Source: Neodontobutis hainanensis
Taxonomy: Eukaryota; Chordata; Actinopteri; Gobiiformes; Odontobutidae
DNA length: 64,000 nucleotides
Direction: 5' to 3'
Assembly: GCA_024349245.1 (NCBI GenBank)
Contig: JALDNG010000448.1
Coordinates: 1 to 64,000, forward strand
The first letter of the stretch is position 1. Every line of letters starts with the position of its first letter. Of the stretch, positions 36,590 through 46,321 are shown piece by piece. Under the pieces are notes generated by a model. It had not been told where the DNA came from. It searched no databases and saw only the letters and a list, made by a program, of their open reading frames with translations. The translations under genes and the position numbers were made by a program.

Positions 36590-36659
36590 ATTATTTTTCA
36601 TAATTCATATTCATATTAATTATTCATCAACGAGACCATATTCACTACAGTATTATTTT

Positions 36660-36678
36660 TGGTGCCCGTGAGGCTCGG
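36660..36678 (+). promoter_or_regulatory. Retroviral primer-binding site
   Basis: TGGTGCCCGTGAGGCTCGG lies 10 bases after the LTR end and starts with the TGG expected opposite a tRNA CCA end. It equals the complement of the elongator tRNA-Met 3' end apart from three missing bases after TGGTGCCC. Elongator tRNA-Met is therefore a tentative primer. TGGTGCCCCG also occurs inside the LTR at 36544. The 10-base gap is longer than usual. Confidence 0.65.
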
Positions 36679-37533
36679 AAAGATCCGGTCTTGCAAACAC
36701 TGAAATAAGTAACATCTAAAAGTCTTTTACATAAATCTCTGTCCGCTGAAGAGCTAAGTCTTATCCAAAACTAATTAATGTGTTTGAGCAAAATGTGTGT
36801 TGTGTTGCTGTTTGATATTAAGCGCTTGTGAAATTGTGTGTCCGGGATTTGAGAATACCAGCTGGCCTGATATTTCATAATTCTGAGATATGTTTTGAAA
36901 CTTGTACGTACATTTCTGCTGAGCAATCCAAGCAGAAATTATTAATGTATGCGAATTCGCCAGCTTGCTAAGTATTCAGTGGAAGATTGAAGCTTAGTGG
37001 AGTTGTGAACAAAGGCCAGAGAGCCGGATTGATTAAATGCATTTGTGACACGTAAGGACGTGTAATTTTTATAAGGCCTAACAACAGCTAATTCTAAGAT
37101 GTTCTAGAATTTTAGCATAAGTTGTCTAATAACGCGTTTTGCAAGTTGATAAAAACAGCCTGCGATGATCCAGTGTTTTATATAAACTTGTAAACCAAGT
37201 AATTTCTCTGTTCATATTGTGTCAGACGAATTAAAAACTTGGTTGGGAGAACTCTGAGCGGATTAGCTACCCGCGTCAGAACTCCTTGTTAATACACAGC
37301 CAACGGACAAAGTCTTGGCCCACGTGGCCCGTGTAGTGCTTTGTGAAACGTTGTTTTATCCACAGCACTGCTGTGTTGGAAATTGCGCTTTTTGAGCGCT
37401 GCTGTTATAAAGTGGCTGTGTGGAGAAGTCTTGACTCCTCAAAGTTTCAGCACACTGAAGCTAACCAGCCATTTCCACTCGCGTCTAGCAAGGGCGTGAC
37501 TCTGACGTCACCCGGAAAACAAACTCATTGTAG

Positions 37534-37661
37534 TTCCAACGGCCCCTAGCGGAAAGAAGTGGTAAAAACAGACTTAAGAGAGTCCAACTGCCCCTAGCGG
37601 AAAGAAGTGGTAAACCACGGACTCCAGAAAGTCTGCTACCCCTAGTGGAAGAGAAGTAACT
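37534..37661 (+). repeat. Short tandem repeat in ERV leader
   Basis: GCCCCTAGCGGAAAGAAGTG occurs at about 37541 and 37589, 48 bases apart, and a diverged third copy (CCCCTAGTGGAAGAGAAGT) follows near 37639. Repeated elements in leaders can act in RNA packaging or translation; here the function is unknown. Confidence 0.75.
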
Positions 37662-38497
37662 TCTAAAAATCTTTGTGAGGAGCTCTACGTCTCTCTCTGG
37701 TGGTCACTCAACGGAATTACACTTTTCCTCAAAATAGTGACTAATTCAAGTTAAGAACTTAACTGAATAATTTAAGCTTTCATTGACACTGAAAAGCCTG
37801 ATTGACTTAACATAAAAAGTGAATTACTATGCTTTATTAACAAATACTAAACTGCTGTCAAGCTGTTTTGCTTCTGTTAATACATGTGTTTTTCTTGTAA
37901 TATACAAGTTTGCAAATGCCATATTGCTTTTGAGAATAACTGCCTGTGTTTAACAACTTTGAATGCACAATAGGAGTTAACTAACAATTGTGACATTTTT
38001 AATTAACATTGCATCTGCTTTTGGAAATCTTTGATGCTAACCTTGCATATAAATTGATTGATTAATTTGGCTTGATTAACAATTTAAGACTTGTTTTGTG
38101 ACTTTCCTATCTACACAGGATTTGTCAAATTGGAATGCTAACGCTAACAGCTTACTAGCACTCGACACCTCTGCTGTTACTTCTGAATAGACTTAACTCT
38201 GCACGAATTTTGTCATAGCTGTAATGTAAAAGCTGATTACCTGCATGAATTGTTAGATTAAACCCACTGATTCTGCACTGTTAATTTTACAAATTAGCAC
38301 AGCAGCATCCCAGCACTGTCAACCCTCATTAACATTCACACCACCAGGCTATGGCTACATAGTCACTGCTTAATACTAGCATAAGGTCACTTCAATCACA
38401 AGTAGACTTTATACTAACCTACACTCAACAATTCCTTCTTTATTACTTTTAATCTGACTTATTTGACTTAATACCCCTTTTATTTTAATTTAATTGG

Positions 38498-38528
38498 AAT
38501 TTTATTTTATTTTAAATAAAATAAAATT
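38498..38528. repeat. AT-rich palindrome upstream of gag
   Basis: Two 15-base arms, AATTTTATTTTATTT and AAATAAAATAAAATT, around a single T give a near-perfect 31-bp palindrome about 190 bases before the gag ATG. It may be a simple AT-rich expansion or a cruciform or hairpin-forming element. Confidence 0.7.
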
Positions 38529-38717
38529 TTAATTTTAATTTTATTCCTGCATTAATTTTTTTTATTTACACTTTTACTCAGATTTTAAAAATTCTTTTAC
38601 AGTCTGCTTGAGTTTTACGCTTCTTCTTCGTAACACTCTACAAGTAGTAACTCTCTCCTTGCAGTTAAAACTTAATCTAACAATAACTCACTTACCTTGA
38701 GAAACCCATTTCTCAAC

Positions 38718-40690
38718 ATGTCTAATCCACAGTCCACAGGTTCTGGTAGTCCCATCAAGCTTCTGGATCACTTAGACTCAGCTCTAAGTGATTTAACAGG
38801 ACAGGTGCTACCCCAATATGTGGACGAGATTCAGACCACAAACCCCAACGAGCTAGATTCAGTTCTTAGCTCCTTGATTAGCATTGCGCTAACCTCTAAG
38901 CCAAAGGACAAGGATCTAACTAAGCTGTTAGGTCAAATGGCTATTGTTATGCGCGCACAGCAGAAACAAGCCGAGGATCTCCTGGCACACAGCCACGAGA
39001 AAATCCAGGTCCAGAAACAGGACCTCGCCCGCTCCAACGCGAGAACAAGGCGTTGAATCAGGAACTCCAGCTGACCAAAGGAGTCCTGGAGAATTCTGAA
39101 AAACAAAACCAAGAGTTACAAACTCTTGCCCAAACACTCCAAAAGGCAGACCCTGACTTTGAGGAGTTACACACTAAACTCAGATAACTGAGGGGACCCT
39201 CAGTGACCTAAAGAACGAGCTGAGCGAAACAAGGTCTGCTCGTGACATAGCAGAACTGCAGCTCAGTGACCAACGTGATGAGCACGACGCTATGCGAAAG
39301 GAACTCATCAAAGCAGGCCAAAGTGCACAGCTGTCCGCGAATATGCTGGCACAGGAAGCTCGGCGAAGAGAGACCCTGAGTGCGCGGGTAGAGACCCTCA
39401 CTCAACAAGGTGACTTAGACCGCCAGCTTATTGAACAACTTCAGGCGCGCCTGACAGAGGACGCCAAACACGACCTAATAAGAAACTGGAATTCAAAGGT
39501 ACTCCAGACCTAGAACCAGTTACTCCCTTATACCAACCCAGTAGGTTTGAAGACTCCCAGAAGGGAGCCACTTCACTAACTAATCCAATTTTGCGACAAC
39601 TACCGCAACTGGACGCAACGGAAAGAGGACCAACCGGAGCCGAGAGCCCGGCCGTCTTTCCGCGAGCTTCCACAGGTAGGCATTCGGATTACTTTGCAAG
39701 ACCAACAGGTAGGCAATCGGACTTTGTCCAACAACCAGCTCCGACACGGAGACATCTGGACTACGGTCCCACTGACAGGGATTTTGACAAAATCGCGCGT
39801 CATATCACTCGCCGAGCCCCATCAAGGATCGGCTCATGACACTAGCGTACCTTAGAGACATTGAGTTCTACCTCCAGAGAATACCCAATGCTACCGTTGA
39901 GGACAAAATCTTTTGATAAAACTAACATCAAGCAGAGATGTTAGTAGCTTCATCGAACGTCAACCCCTGAGGTCCAAGCTGACTTCGATCTCCTTAGTCA
40001 GTCCTCATGGAGGAATTCTCAGGCGTTACAACGAATGTGGGACTGACAGCCGCCTAACAATCAAACAGGCACGGCAAGAGTCACCACAGATATATTATCA
40101 TCGGCCACGCAAAGCCTACTTTGGTCCACTCAACGAACCAAACATGGAGGAGGATAAAAACTTCAAAACACTCTTTGTGCAAAACCTCCATCCAACTACC
40201 AACCATCATCTTGGCGTCGCTGCCTGCCCGCTGACTCAAACCAGCCGCCAACTCGCGAACTGGCAACAAGGGCATTTACTAAACAGAAGCTGACTCAGAC
40301 TAAACCGCAAGAGTCAGCCGCTCTGTATACTGTTGATCAGAGTCTAGCGCTCGAAGGAGCACCTACCTCCAAGCCAAGCGGCCCAGGAGCCTCCGCTTTC
40401 CAGACAGGAAAGAGGACCTCGGCCACACAAAGGAGAGCCGGGTCCACACCCGACCTGGCCTGAACGTAAGTTCAAAGACCAGGGCCCTCACTGGAGACCT
40501 CGGTTCGAAAATAAATTTCGAACCAATCCAAACCGTAACCAAGGGGGTCCTATCAAAACCGCGACGACAGGAGAAACCATTATCGTCGGTCCCAAGACCA
40601 ACGATCATCAGGTAGCCCACCTGTCGAGCAGCGAAATCATGCGAGAGGACCGAGCCTGAAAATCAGAATAATCGCGTGGGAAACCCCATG
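38718..40690 (+). pseudogene. ERV gag: coiled-coil, capsid, basic tail (frameshifted)
   Basis: Gag would form the virion core. The first ATG at 38718 (MSNPQSTG...) opens about 112 codons. The continuation lies in other frames (39292-39513, 39591-39839, 39913-40293), so there are several frameshifts. The N-terminal third is rich in Gln, Glu, Leu and Lys and looks like a long coiled coil (for example LIEQLQARL). The capsid part carries a major homology region at 40066-40104 (Q-A-R-Q-E, seven residues, R), fitting Q-x3-E-x7-R. The C-terminal part (about 40400-40660) is rich in Arg, Asn and Gln (NRDDRRNHYRRSQDQRSSG) and lacks Cys in the frames I read, so there is no CCHC zinc knuckle. It precedes pro-pol, as usual. 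Confidence 0.75.
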
Positions 40691-41119
40691 AGTGACAGTA
40701 ATCTGACTACAGAGGAGGCTCGGGCCATAGAACGCATACTCAAACGCGCGCGAAAAGTCCAAGGACAAGGCTGACCTGTATACGGTGGAGGCCTCTAAGG
40801 CCCCGATTCAGAAAAAGTCTCAACCAATCCAAGTTGGCTTAACACGCAACGGAAATACAGAGTCTACTGAAGGGAATGAACATCTCCCAGACCTGTACTT
40901 AGGCTCTGACGATCCAGAGCCACTCAATGACATTGTCCAGGACCCTAGCACGGACAACACGGAGGGAAGTGACACAGATCACAAAGACACCACTCCGTCC
41001 TAGCGCCGTCCTAGTGGTCCAAGCAAATCCAAATGTCGGGCTGTGCCATGACCACGCCACGACTATTGAATGTGAAACACCCTTTCACCAATTTCTAGGT
41101 CACCTAACTGAAAAGGAGT

Positions 41120-41640
41120 AGCTCGGAAGCTTTATCTCTCTGTCTTGTTAGAAGACCACTTGACGACGAAGCACTTCTCGACACAGCCGCTGACATCAGC
41201 CTAATTTCAGGCAACCTGTTCAGATCACTCCAGGCTATAGCGAGAAGATCCCACAGGGACTTGAAGTCCCACCCGTGCTCTCTAGAAATAAGGCCTTACT
41301 CTGATGATCGGACGATCATCAACAAGGTAGCCTTAGTCCAACTGACCATCGGACCCATGACACTGATACACCCAGTGTCGTGTCCCACCTTGACAATGTC
41401 CCACTCCTGATTGGAAAAGACGTCCTCAATCGCTTTGAACCACTGATCGACTTCAAGCAGCTGAAGATTTGGGCGCAAGTGCGAGAACCACTTCCAATCT
41501 TACTGAATGAATCTCAGTGCTATGCGATTGACAGGGAATCACCAATCGACAGGGTAGCCACACCGCTGGTACAACAACCATGCAACCTCGGTGCGAACCA
41601 AACCCCTTTACATTGCGTGACAACTTCCTATGCACGTTGA
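41120..41640 (+). pseudogene. ERV aspartic protease (frameshifted)
   Basis: The protease would cleave Gag and Pol. The active-site motif reads LLDTAAD, with D-T-A at 41180-41188, in one frame. The downstream conserved segment LLIGKDVL (41404-41427), matching the GRDxL-type motif of retroviral proteases, is in another frame, so a frameshift separates them. The acidic stretch before it (40785-41003) is probably the Gag-Pro linker. DTA in place of DTG is common among retroelement proteases and compatible with activity. Confidence 0.7.
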
Positions 41641-42615
41641 AGGACCCATTAGCGATGACACCCCAGATTGTCAATGGCATCTCACTGGAAGCAACTCCAG
41701 TCGACAATGTCGTGATGGCCTTATGGGCTGACAAATCTGCCATCAGCCAGGAGCTGTTTAACGCTCTAGCGCATAAAAACCCAAGCCTGACCTTCGTAAA
41801 GAAGCACTCGGTTCCCTGCTAACCCCACACCGACTCACGTTAACCGCCATCGGTCTATGCTCTGCCATCGCACGATGGAACAAAAGAGAACTGACCCACA
41901 CTTTGCGGTCATCCCGATCTGCCACATTCAGTGTACATTGGGGCTGACATGCTAGTCAGACTCGGCGACAAGTCGACACCATTAACAACGTTCTCTGGTC
42001 ACTGACTGGAGTACGTAAAGAGTCACCTTCATTGACTGAAGGAAACTTGAAATCGGGTCAAACCATTCCCGATGTGTGTCAGGTAAGTAACGACTACCAT
42101 CTCACGATACCACCGCGTACCATCATGGACATACGTCTGAACGCGTCTACAGGACAACAAGTTAACTCTCCACAAGCGTTCTTCCAACCATCGCCTCTGT
42201 TCTTTGAGTTAGGCTTGTCTGTTCAGGCAACACCCTGGTCGAGCTCGACTCGATCAACACACGTGCTAGTGCAGAATCCTACTGCCGATAGCATTCTCGT
42301 CCCGAAGGCCACACCTTTGGGTTGGCTAATCGACACAAGATTCCATGACTTCGAACTCAGAGTTCCAGTCATAGGACGCATGCCACCCTCACTCGTGACT
42401 GAACAACAGGAGACCGGAGTCGTCTACACGAAGCCTTCCGGAGCAATCGCCATATACCCCTCACTTGTGGTCGATACCGACACTATCTGCAGGGTCGATC
42501 TGGCTGATGCTGAGGTAATGGTCGTACAGACAGTCTCCCTGCTCTCCATTGATTCAGATATAGACAAAACCACGTCTCTACCGAGTAACGCGTCACCACG
42601 GACAAATCGGTAACT
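41641..42615 (+). pseudogene. ERV pol linker between protease and RT
   Basis: The longest piece is an uninterrupted 193-codon frame at 42032-42613. It contains HLTIPPRTIMDIRLNAS and LVQNPTADSILVPKATPLG, resembling the beta-rich segment between protease and RT in gypsy-like elements and some ERVs. The preceding part (41580-41822) is in another frame. I do not see dUTPase motifs. Its function is not established; it may be a structural linker of the polyprotein. Confidence 0.55.
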
Positions 42616-43640
42616 GTGCAACCAGACTCTAAACCCGAACCGGACTTTGAGTCTCAGTTAGAACAAGCACTAGACTTGGCTGATGCGATAAACAACGCTG
42701 AGGAACGGGACCTGATGCGTCAGGTCCTCCTCAAATATCGCACATCATTTGCGACAAACTCGCTGGATTGTGATTTAACCCACATCCACACGGTACGCAT
42801 TCCAACAGCTGCGAATGCACCACCAGCTTACGTTCGCCAATACAAAATACCACTGGCGTCTTATGAACCGATACAGGAAATCATAGACGACCTTTTGGAT
42901 AAAGGCATCATTCGTCCGTGCAACAGTACTTATTCGGCTCCTATCTGGCCAGTACTCAAGCCCAATGGCAAGTGGCGTCTAACAATTGACTACCGTCAAT
43001 TGAACAAGAGCGTGCCACTTTCCAGGTGGCCAATGACCCAACTTGGCCAAGAACTGCCCAAAGTACAGGATGCCAAGTACTTCTCTACACTGGACATAGC
43101 CTCCGGCTTCTGGACCATTCCAGTAGACCCACAGGATCAACACAAACTTGCCTTCACGTTTGCCAATCGGCAATACTCTTTTACAAGATGCCCATTCAGG
43201 TACTTAAATTCCCAGCCGAATTTAACATCTTCTTGAACAAGGCATGTCCTGACGCTAGCCGCGGAACTCTCATCTGTCGATGACATCTTGATGCGCACCA
43301 CGACACTCCATGCGCACATTAACGAAATCGACCACGCCCTGAAACAGCTCACCATTGCTGGTGCTAAAATCTCCTTGGAGAAATGTCAATGGTGCAGAAA
43401 GAAGGTAAACTATGTGGGCCTTCTAGTAGGCGCTGATGGCGTTGAACCACAGGTCAGTCGAATCCAAGGCATTGCCAATCTGAAACCGCCTTCCAACTTG
43501 TCAGAACTCCGCAGTTTCCTGGGAGTCTGCAATTATTCTCGACAATTCGTCGATGACTATGCGGCATTGGCTAAACCACTGACGGACCTTCTCAAAGGAC
43601 ACCGCCTTTGCGTGGGGTCCACAACAAGAGCAGGCAATGC
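42616..43640 (+). pseudogene. ERV reverse transcriptase (altered active site)
   Basis: The RT would copy viral RNA to DNA. The frame at 42616-43236 contains LLDKGIIRPCNSTYSAP, LKPNGKWRLTIDYRQLNK (fingers) and FSTLDIASGFWTIPV, with the first catalytic Asp in TLDIA. A short excursion into another frame spans about 43190-43255. After it the original frame resumes with S-V-D-D at 43273-43284, where Y-V-D-D is usual: TCT in place of a Tyr codon. The thumb region follows (SELRSFLGVCNYSRQFVDDY). The RT resembles gypsy and gamma/epsilon-like enzymes. The excursion and the missing Tyr suggest a defective enzyme or local sequence errors. Confidence 0.88.
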
Positions 43641-44100
43641 AGGCGCTCAAACACAATCTGTGCAGAGCCCCGTGCCTAGCTTACCCGGACCACACCAAAG
43701 TCTTCTACTTAGAGGTGGGCTTCTCAAGCCACAGCCTCAGTTCAGGCCTCTATCAGGTCCATGACACGGATAAGAGAGTGGTGGCCTACGCCAGCAAAAC
43801 TCTCTCGGACCCGAGGTCAAGTATACCGACTGTGAAAAAGCCCTCCTAGCCACAGTATGGGCCGTGAAACACTTCGCCCACTACTTAGGAGGCCAAAAGA
43901 CAATCGTGAACACCAATCACCAACCGGTGACTTTCTTAACCAGTCAAAGACTTAGGACGGCGTAGTAACTAACGCCCGCGTGGCATCGTGGCTCATGGCT
44001 CTCCAAAGTTTCGACGTGGAGATACGCTATGCTCAAAACCACAAGTCGCACTTAGGCATGGAACTCGCTGCATGCCAACAATGCGCAATCGACACGCCCG
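43600..44100 (+). pseudogene. ERV tether: degenerate gypsy-like RNase H
   Basis: The frame at 43637-43849 and its continuations carry an RNase H fold related to that of gypsy elements: KRVVAYASKTLSDP, then EKALLATVWAVKHFAHYLGG and NTNHQPVTFL. The catalytic positions are altered: L-E-V-G-F-S (Gly codon at 43717-43719) where gypsy enzymes have an Asp, and N-T-N-H (Asn at 43915-43917) where T-D-H is usual. This fits the retroviral connection or tether, an inactive relic of the original RNase H that supports the polymerase. Frame changes near 43640, 43830 and 43965 break it. Confidence 0.75.
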
Positions 44101-44640
44101 CCACAGCCGTCCCGCTAAACGAACACACCTCCACTGTACCAACACGCCATCACTACTTCGATGCTGACGTGTGCCAAGACATGACCACTGCTTATGTCGA
44201 TGGATGCTCCTTCCACCATGAAACTCTGGTCCGCGCTGGTGCAGGTGTGGTATGGCTCAATGACAACCCTTATGAGCCACAAAAATTTCAGTTAGGATCT
44301 CAATCCTCACAATATGCGGAGATCGCAGCCGTGATCATAACTCTCCAACTAGCAGTGGCCAAGCAGATCAAACAGCTCGTAATTTGCACAGACTCAAATT
44401 ACGCACGACTCAGCTTCTCTGCCCACCTGCCATTATGGAAGAGCAATGGCTTTCTCACATCTGCGAAAAAGACGATCAAACACAAAGACCTGTTCGTCAG
44501 AGGCGACGGTCTGGTCGAGGACCATGACATGCAGGTGTACTGGAAGAAGGTCAGGGGACACTCTCGAGCCCCTGGACTGGACAAAGACCTGAACGATCAG
44601 GCAGACCTCATGGCAAAACAAGGGGCTCTAGACGGTACGC
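44101..44640 (+). pseudogene. ERV RNase H with catalytic residues
   Basis: This is a second RNase H, within an uninterrupted 330-codon frame (43980-44972), which would degrade RNA in RNA-DNA hybrids. The acidic residues are present: Asp in A-Y-V-D-G (44199-44201), Glu in Q-Y-A-E-I (44319-44321), Asp in C-T-D-S-N-Y (44391-44393) and Asp in Q-A-D-L-M (44604-44606). The R-G-H-S segment supplies His at 44559-44561. With the degenerate domain just before it, this gives the tether plus RNase H order of vertebrate retroviruses. The domain itself looks intact, but its polyprotein is interrupted on both sides. Confidence 0.85.
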
Positions 44641-44919
44641 TCTGGCATTTCCAGCCAGAACCCTCGTACGAACGACCCCTTCCCACCCAACCCACCCATT
44701 CTGTCTGTCTGGTTACCCGGTCTAAAGCAACCGCAACCGATGCCTCGGTTCCGGCCCCTGCAGCCCAATCTACTTCTTCTCTTTCTTTCGCTGGTTCCGA
44801 CCTCGTTGCCCTTCAGGCAGCGGACTCGGCAATCCACAAACTCATCCTTTACCTTTCAGACCCGGTGTCTAACCCCATCGTAGACACTGACTTTTCCTCC
44901 GACGCTAATCTTAAAAGCT
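44641..44919 (+). other. RNase H-integrase spacer of pol
   Basis: The frame continues from RNase H through a Pro/Ser/Ala/Thr-rich stretch (for example VPAPAAQSTSSLSFAG) into a segment with LVALQAADSAIHKLILYL, which resembles the N-terminal extension of gypsy-type integrases. It is probably a flexible linker containing a protease cleavage site; the site cannot be identified. Confidence 0.55.
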
Positions 44920-46141
44920 ATGGGCAGTGCGCGACTCCACCTGCGTCATGGCTTGCTTGTTCACGTCTCTGACACCCTCACTTCACCTGCGTTCGTAGTG
45001 CCTCAGAGCCTAAGGGGGGTCATGCTAACGCACGCACATGACGCTCCTGTAGCAGGCCACAGAGGTGTTCGCGCAACACACCAGGCACTCCAACAAGTGG
45101 CATACTGGCCACACATGCAAATGGACGTGGCAGAATACATCAAAGGCTGCCTAGTATGCTGCCAATTTCAACCGACAAGACCACTCCATCGTGCACCCTT
45201 ACAAAGAAGGGGCATTTCTTTTCCGTGGTCTGACCTCCAAATCGATTGGATGGGACCCTTGACTAAATCAACAAGGGGCAACAAATACATCCTAATGGTC
45301 ACCTGTGCCTTCACTAAATGGGTGGAAGGTCTTCCAGCCCCAAACGACACGGCACAGACCACGGCCTTTCTACTCATGAACCACGTGTTCTCCAGATTCG
45401 GCTTACCCTGTAAGGTCGATTCTGACCGTGGTACTCACTTCACCGCCGAGGTGATGGGACAACTGTGGCAAACCATGGGCGTGAAAGCAAAATTCCACGT
45501 CAGCCACCACCCCAGTCCTCAGGCCAAGTAGAAAGAGCAAACCGAACGGTGATCGACATTCTAAAGAAATATGTCGCATCTAATCACCGAGACTGGGACG
45601 TCAAACTGCCCTTGGTCCTGATGGCTATCAGAGCCACGCCACACACGGCGACCGGAGTCTCCCCGTTTGAGCTCATGACCGGTAGGCAGATGACGCTTCC
45701 CTACACTTACTGTATCAGCCAGGAGAGGCTAACATCGCTACGGCCTATACCACACACCAGTACATGGCTGATCTCCAAGCACACCTGAGAACCACCTTCG
45801 CCTTTGCCCAAGAAAAACTAGGCAAAAGTGTAGAAGGACGTAAGGCCTATTATGACCAAAAGTCATCTAGGGACGAACTACAGGTGGGAGACAAAGTGTG
45901 GTACTACATAATCAGTCAACTCACTGGACAAACAAAAGGTGGTACCAACCGACTGACGCGGAAATTCCTCCCGCGTTGGGCAGGACCGTACTCCATTGTC
46001 AACAAACTATCCCCGGTGGTGTATCAGATAAAGATCACCAAAGGGAGAAAGGAACCCACTCTCAAGTGGATACACCGCAACCAGATAAAGTTGCACAAAA
46101 CCCCCATGGGATCTACAGGGGACGTTCATGCTCCCAAGTAG
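44920..46141 (+). pseudogene. ERV integrase (two frameshifts)
   Basis: Integrase joins viral DNA to the host genome. The zinc-binding domain is H-x6-H (45037-45060), 29 residues, then C-x2-C (45148-45159). The core has Asp in Q-I-D-W-M (45244-45246), Asp in S-D-R-G-T-H-F (45424-45426), 59 residues apart, and Glu in Q-V-E-R-A-N (45531-45533). The last two are about 35 residues apart but in different frames, with a one-base shift near 45510 in a C-rich run. The C-terminal domain at 45764-46141 is in a third frame and holds a GPY motif (45983-45991) in RWAGPYSI, known from gypsy elements and gamma/epsilon-type retroviruses. It ends with a stop at 46141, before env. Confidence 0.9.
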
Positions 46142-46321
46142 TCTCAAACAGATCCCTTAACTTGCAGTAACCACTAACAATTAACCTCTAACTCTGATCT
46201 CCTAACGCTTTTCATTTCTCTTTTTCAGTGGTAACTGTGAGTAAGTCAACAACTGTAACTGATAATTCCGGTTTTTACTGTCAATGAAACACTTGCTAAA
46301 AAGTCCTCTCTCTTCACCAGG
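46142..46321 (+). other. pol-env intergenic region
   Basis: About 180 bases with no coding signal. It contains the pyrimidine tract and CAG of a likely env splice acceptor, so env would be expressed from a spliced mRNA. Confidence 0.7.
46208..46228 (+). promoter_or_regulatory. Probable env splice acceptor
   Basis: A pyrimidine-rich run (CTTTTCATTTCTCTTTTT) followed by CAG at 46226-46228, about 94 bases before the env ATG, is a good match to a vertebrate 3' splice site. The donor upstream was not identified. Confidence 0.65.

Larger units (their letters stand above)
34736..36649 (+). repeat. ERV 5' LTR
   Basis: 1914 bp, bounded by TGTAGTG and CACTACA and matching 48572-50477 nearly throughout. 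By eye the copies differ by about seven substitutions and about fifteen short indels, many at CG or homopolymers. A TATA box at 35163 with AATAAA eleven bases after its start puts U3 at about 430-460 bp, R probably very short and U5 about 1.45 kb, an unusually long U5. Both LTRs carry a hairpin-forming AT-rich repeat and an antisense ORF near the U5 end. Confidence 0.93.
36679..38717 (+). other. ERV 5' leader, non-coding
   Basis: About 2 kb between the primer-binding site and the first gag ATG, AT-rich, with no convincing ORF. It would hold the packaging signal and the splice donor; ACGTAAGGA near 37050 is one possible donor, but I cannot choose. It contains a short tandem repeat (37534-37661) and a 31-bp AT palindrome (38498-38528). 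Its length is unusual for a retrovirus. Confidence 0.7.

Noticed and set aside
37343..37549. 68-codon plus-strand ORF in the ERV leader as an accessory gene
   Set aside because: It starts at a non-ATG codon, has no recognisable domain and lies in untranslated leader.
42032..42613. Retroviral dUTPase between protease and RT
   Set aside because: The expected dUTPase motifs are not visible; the segment fits better the beta-rich linker seen before RT in gypsy-like elements.
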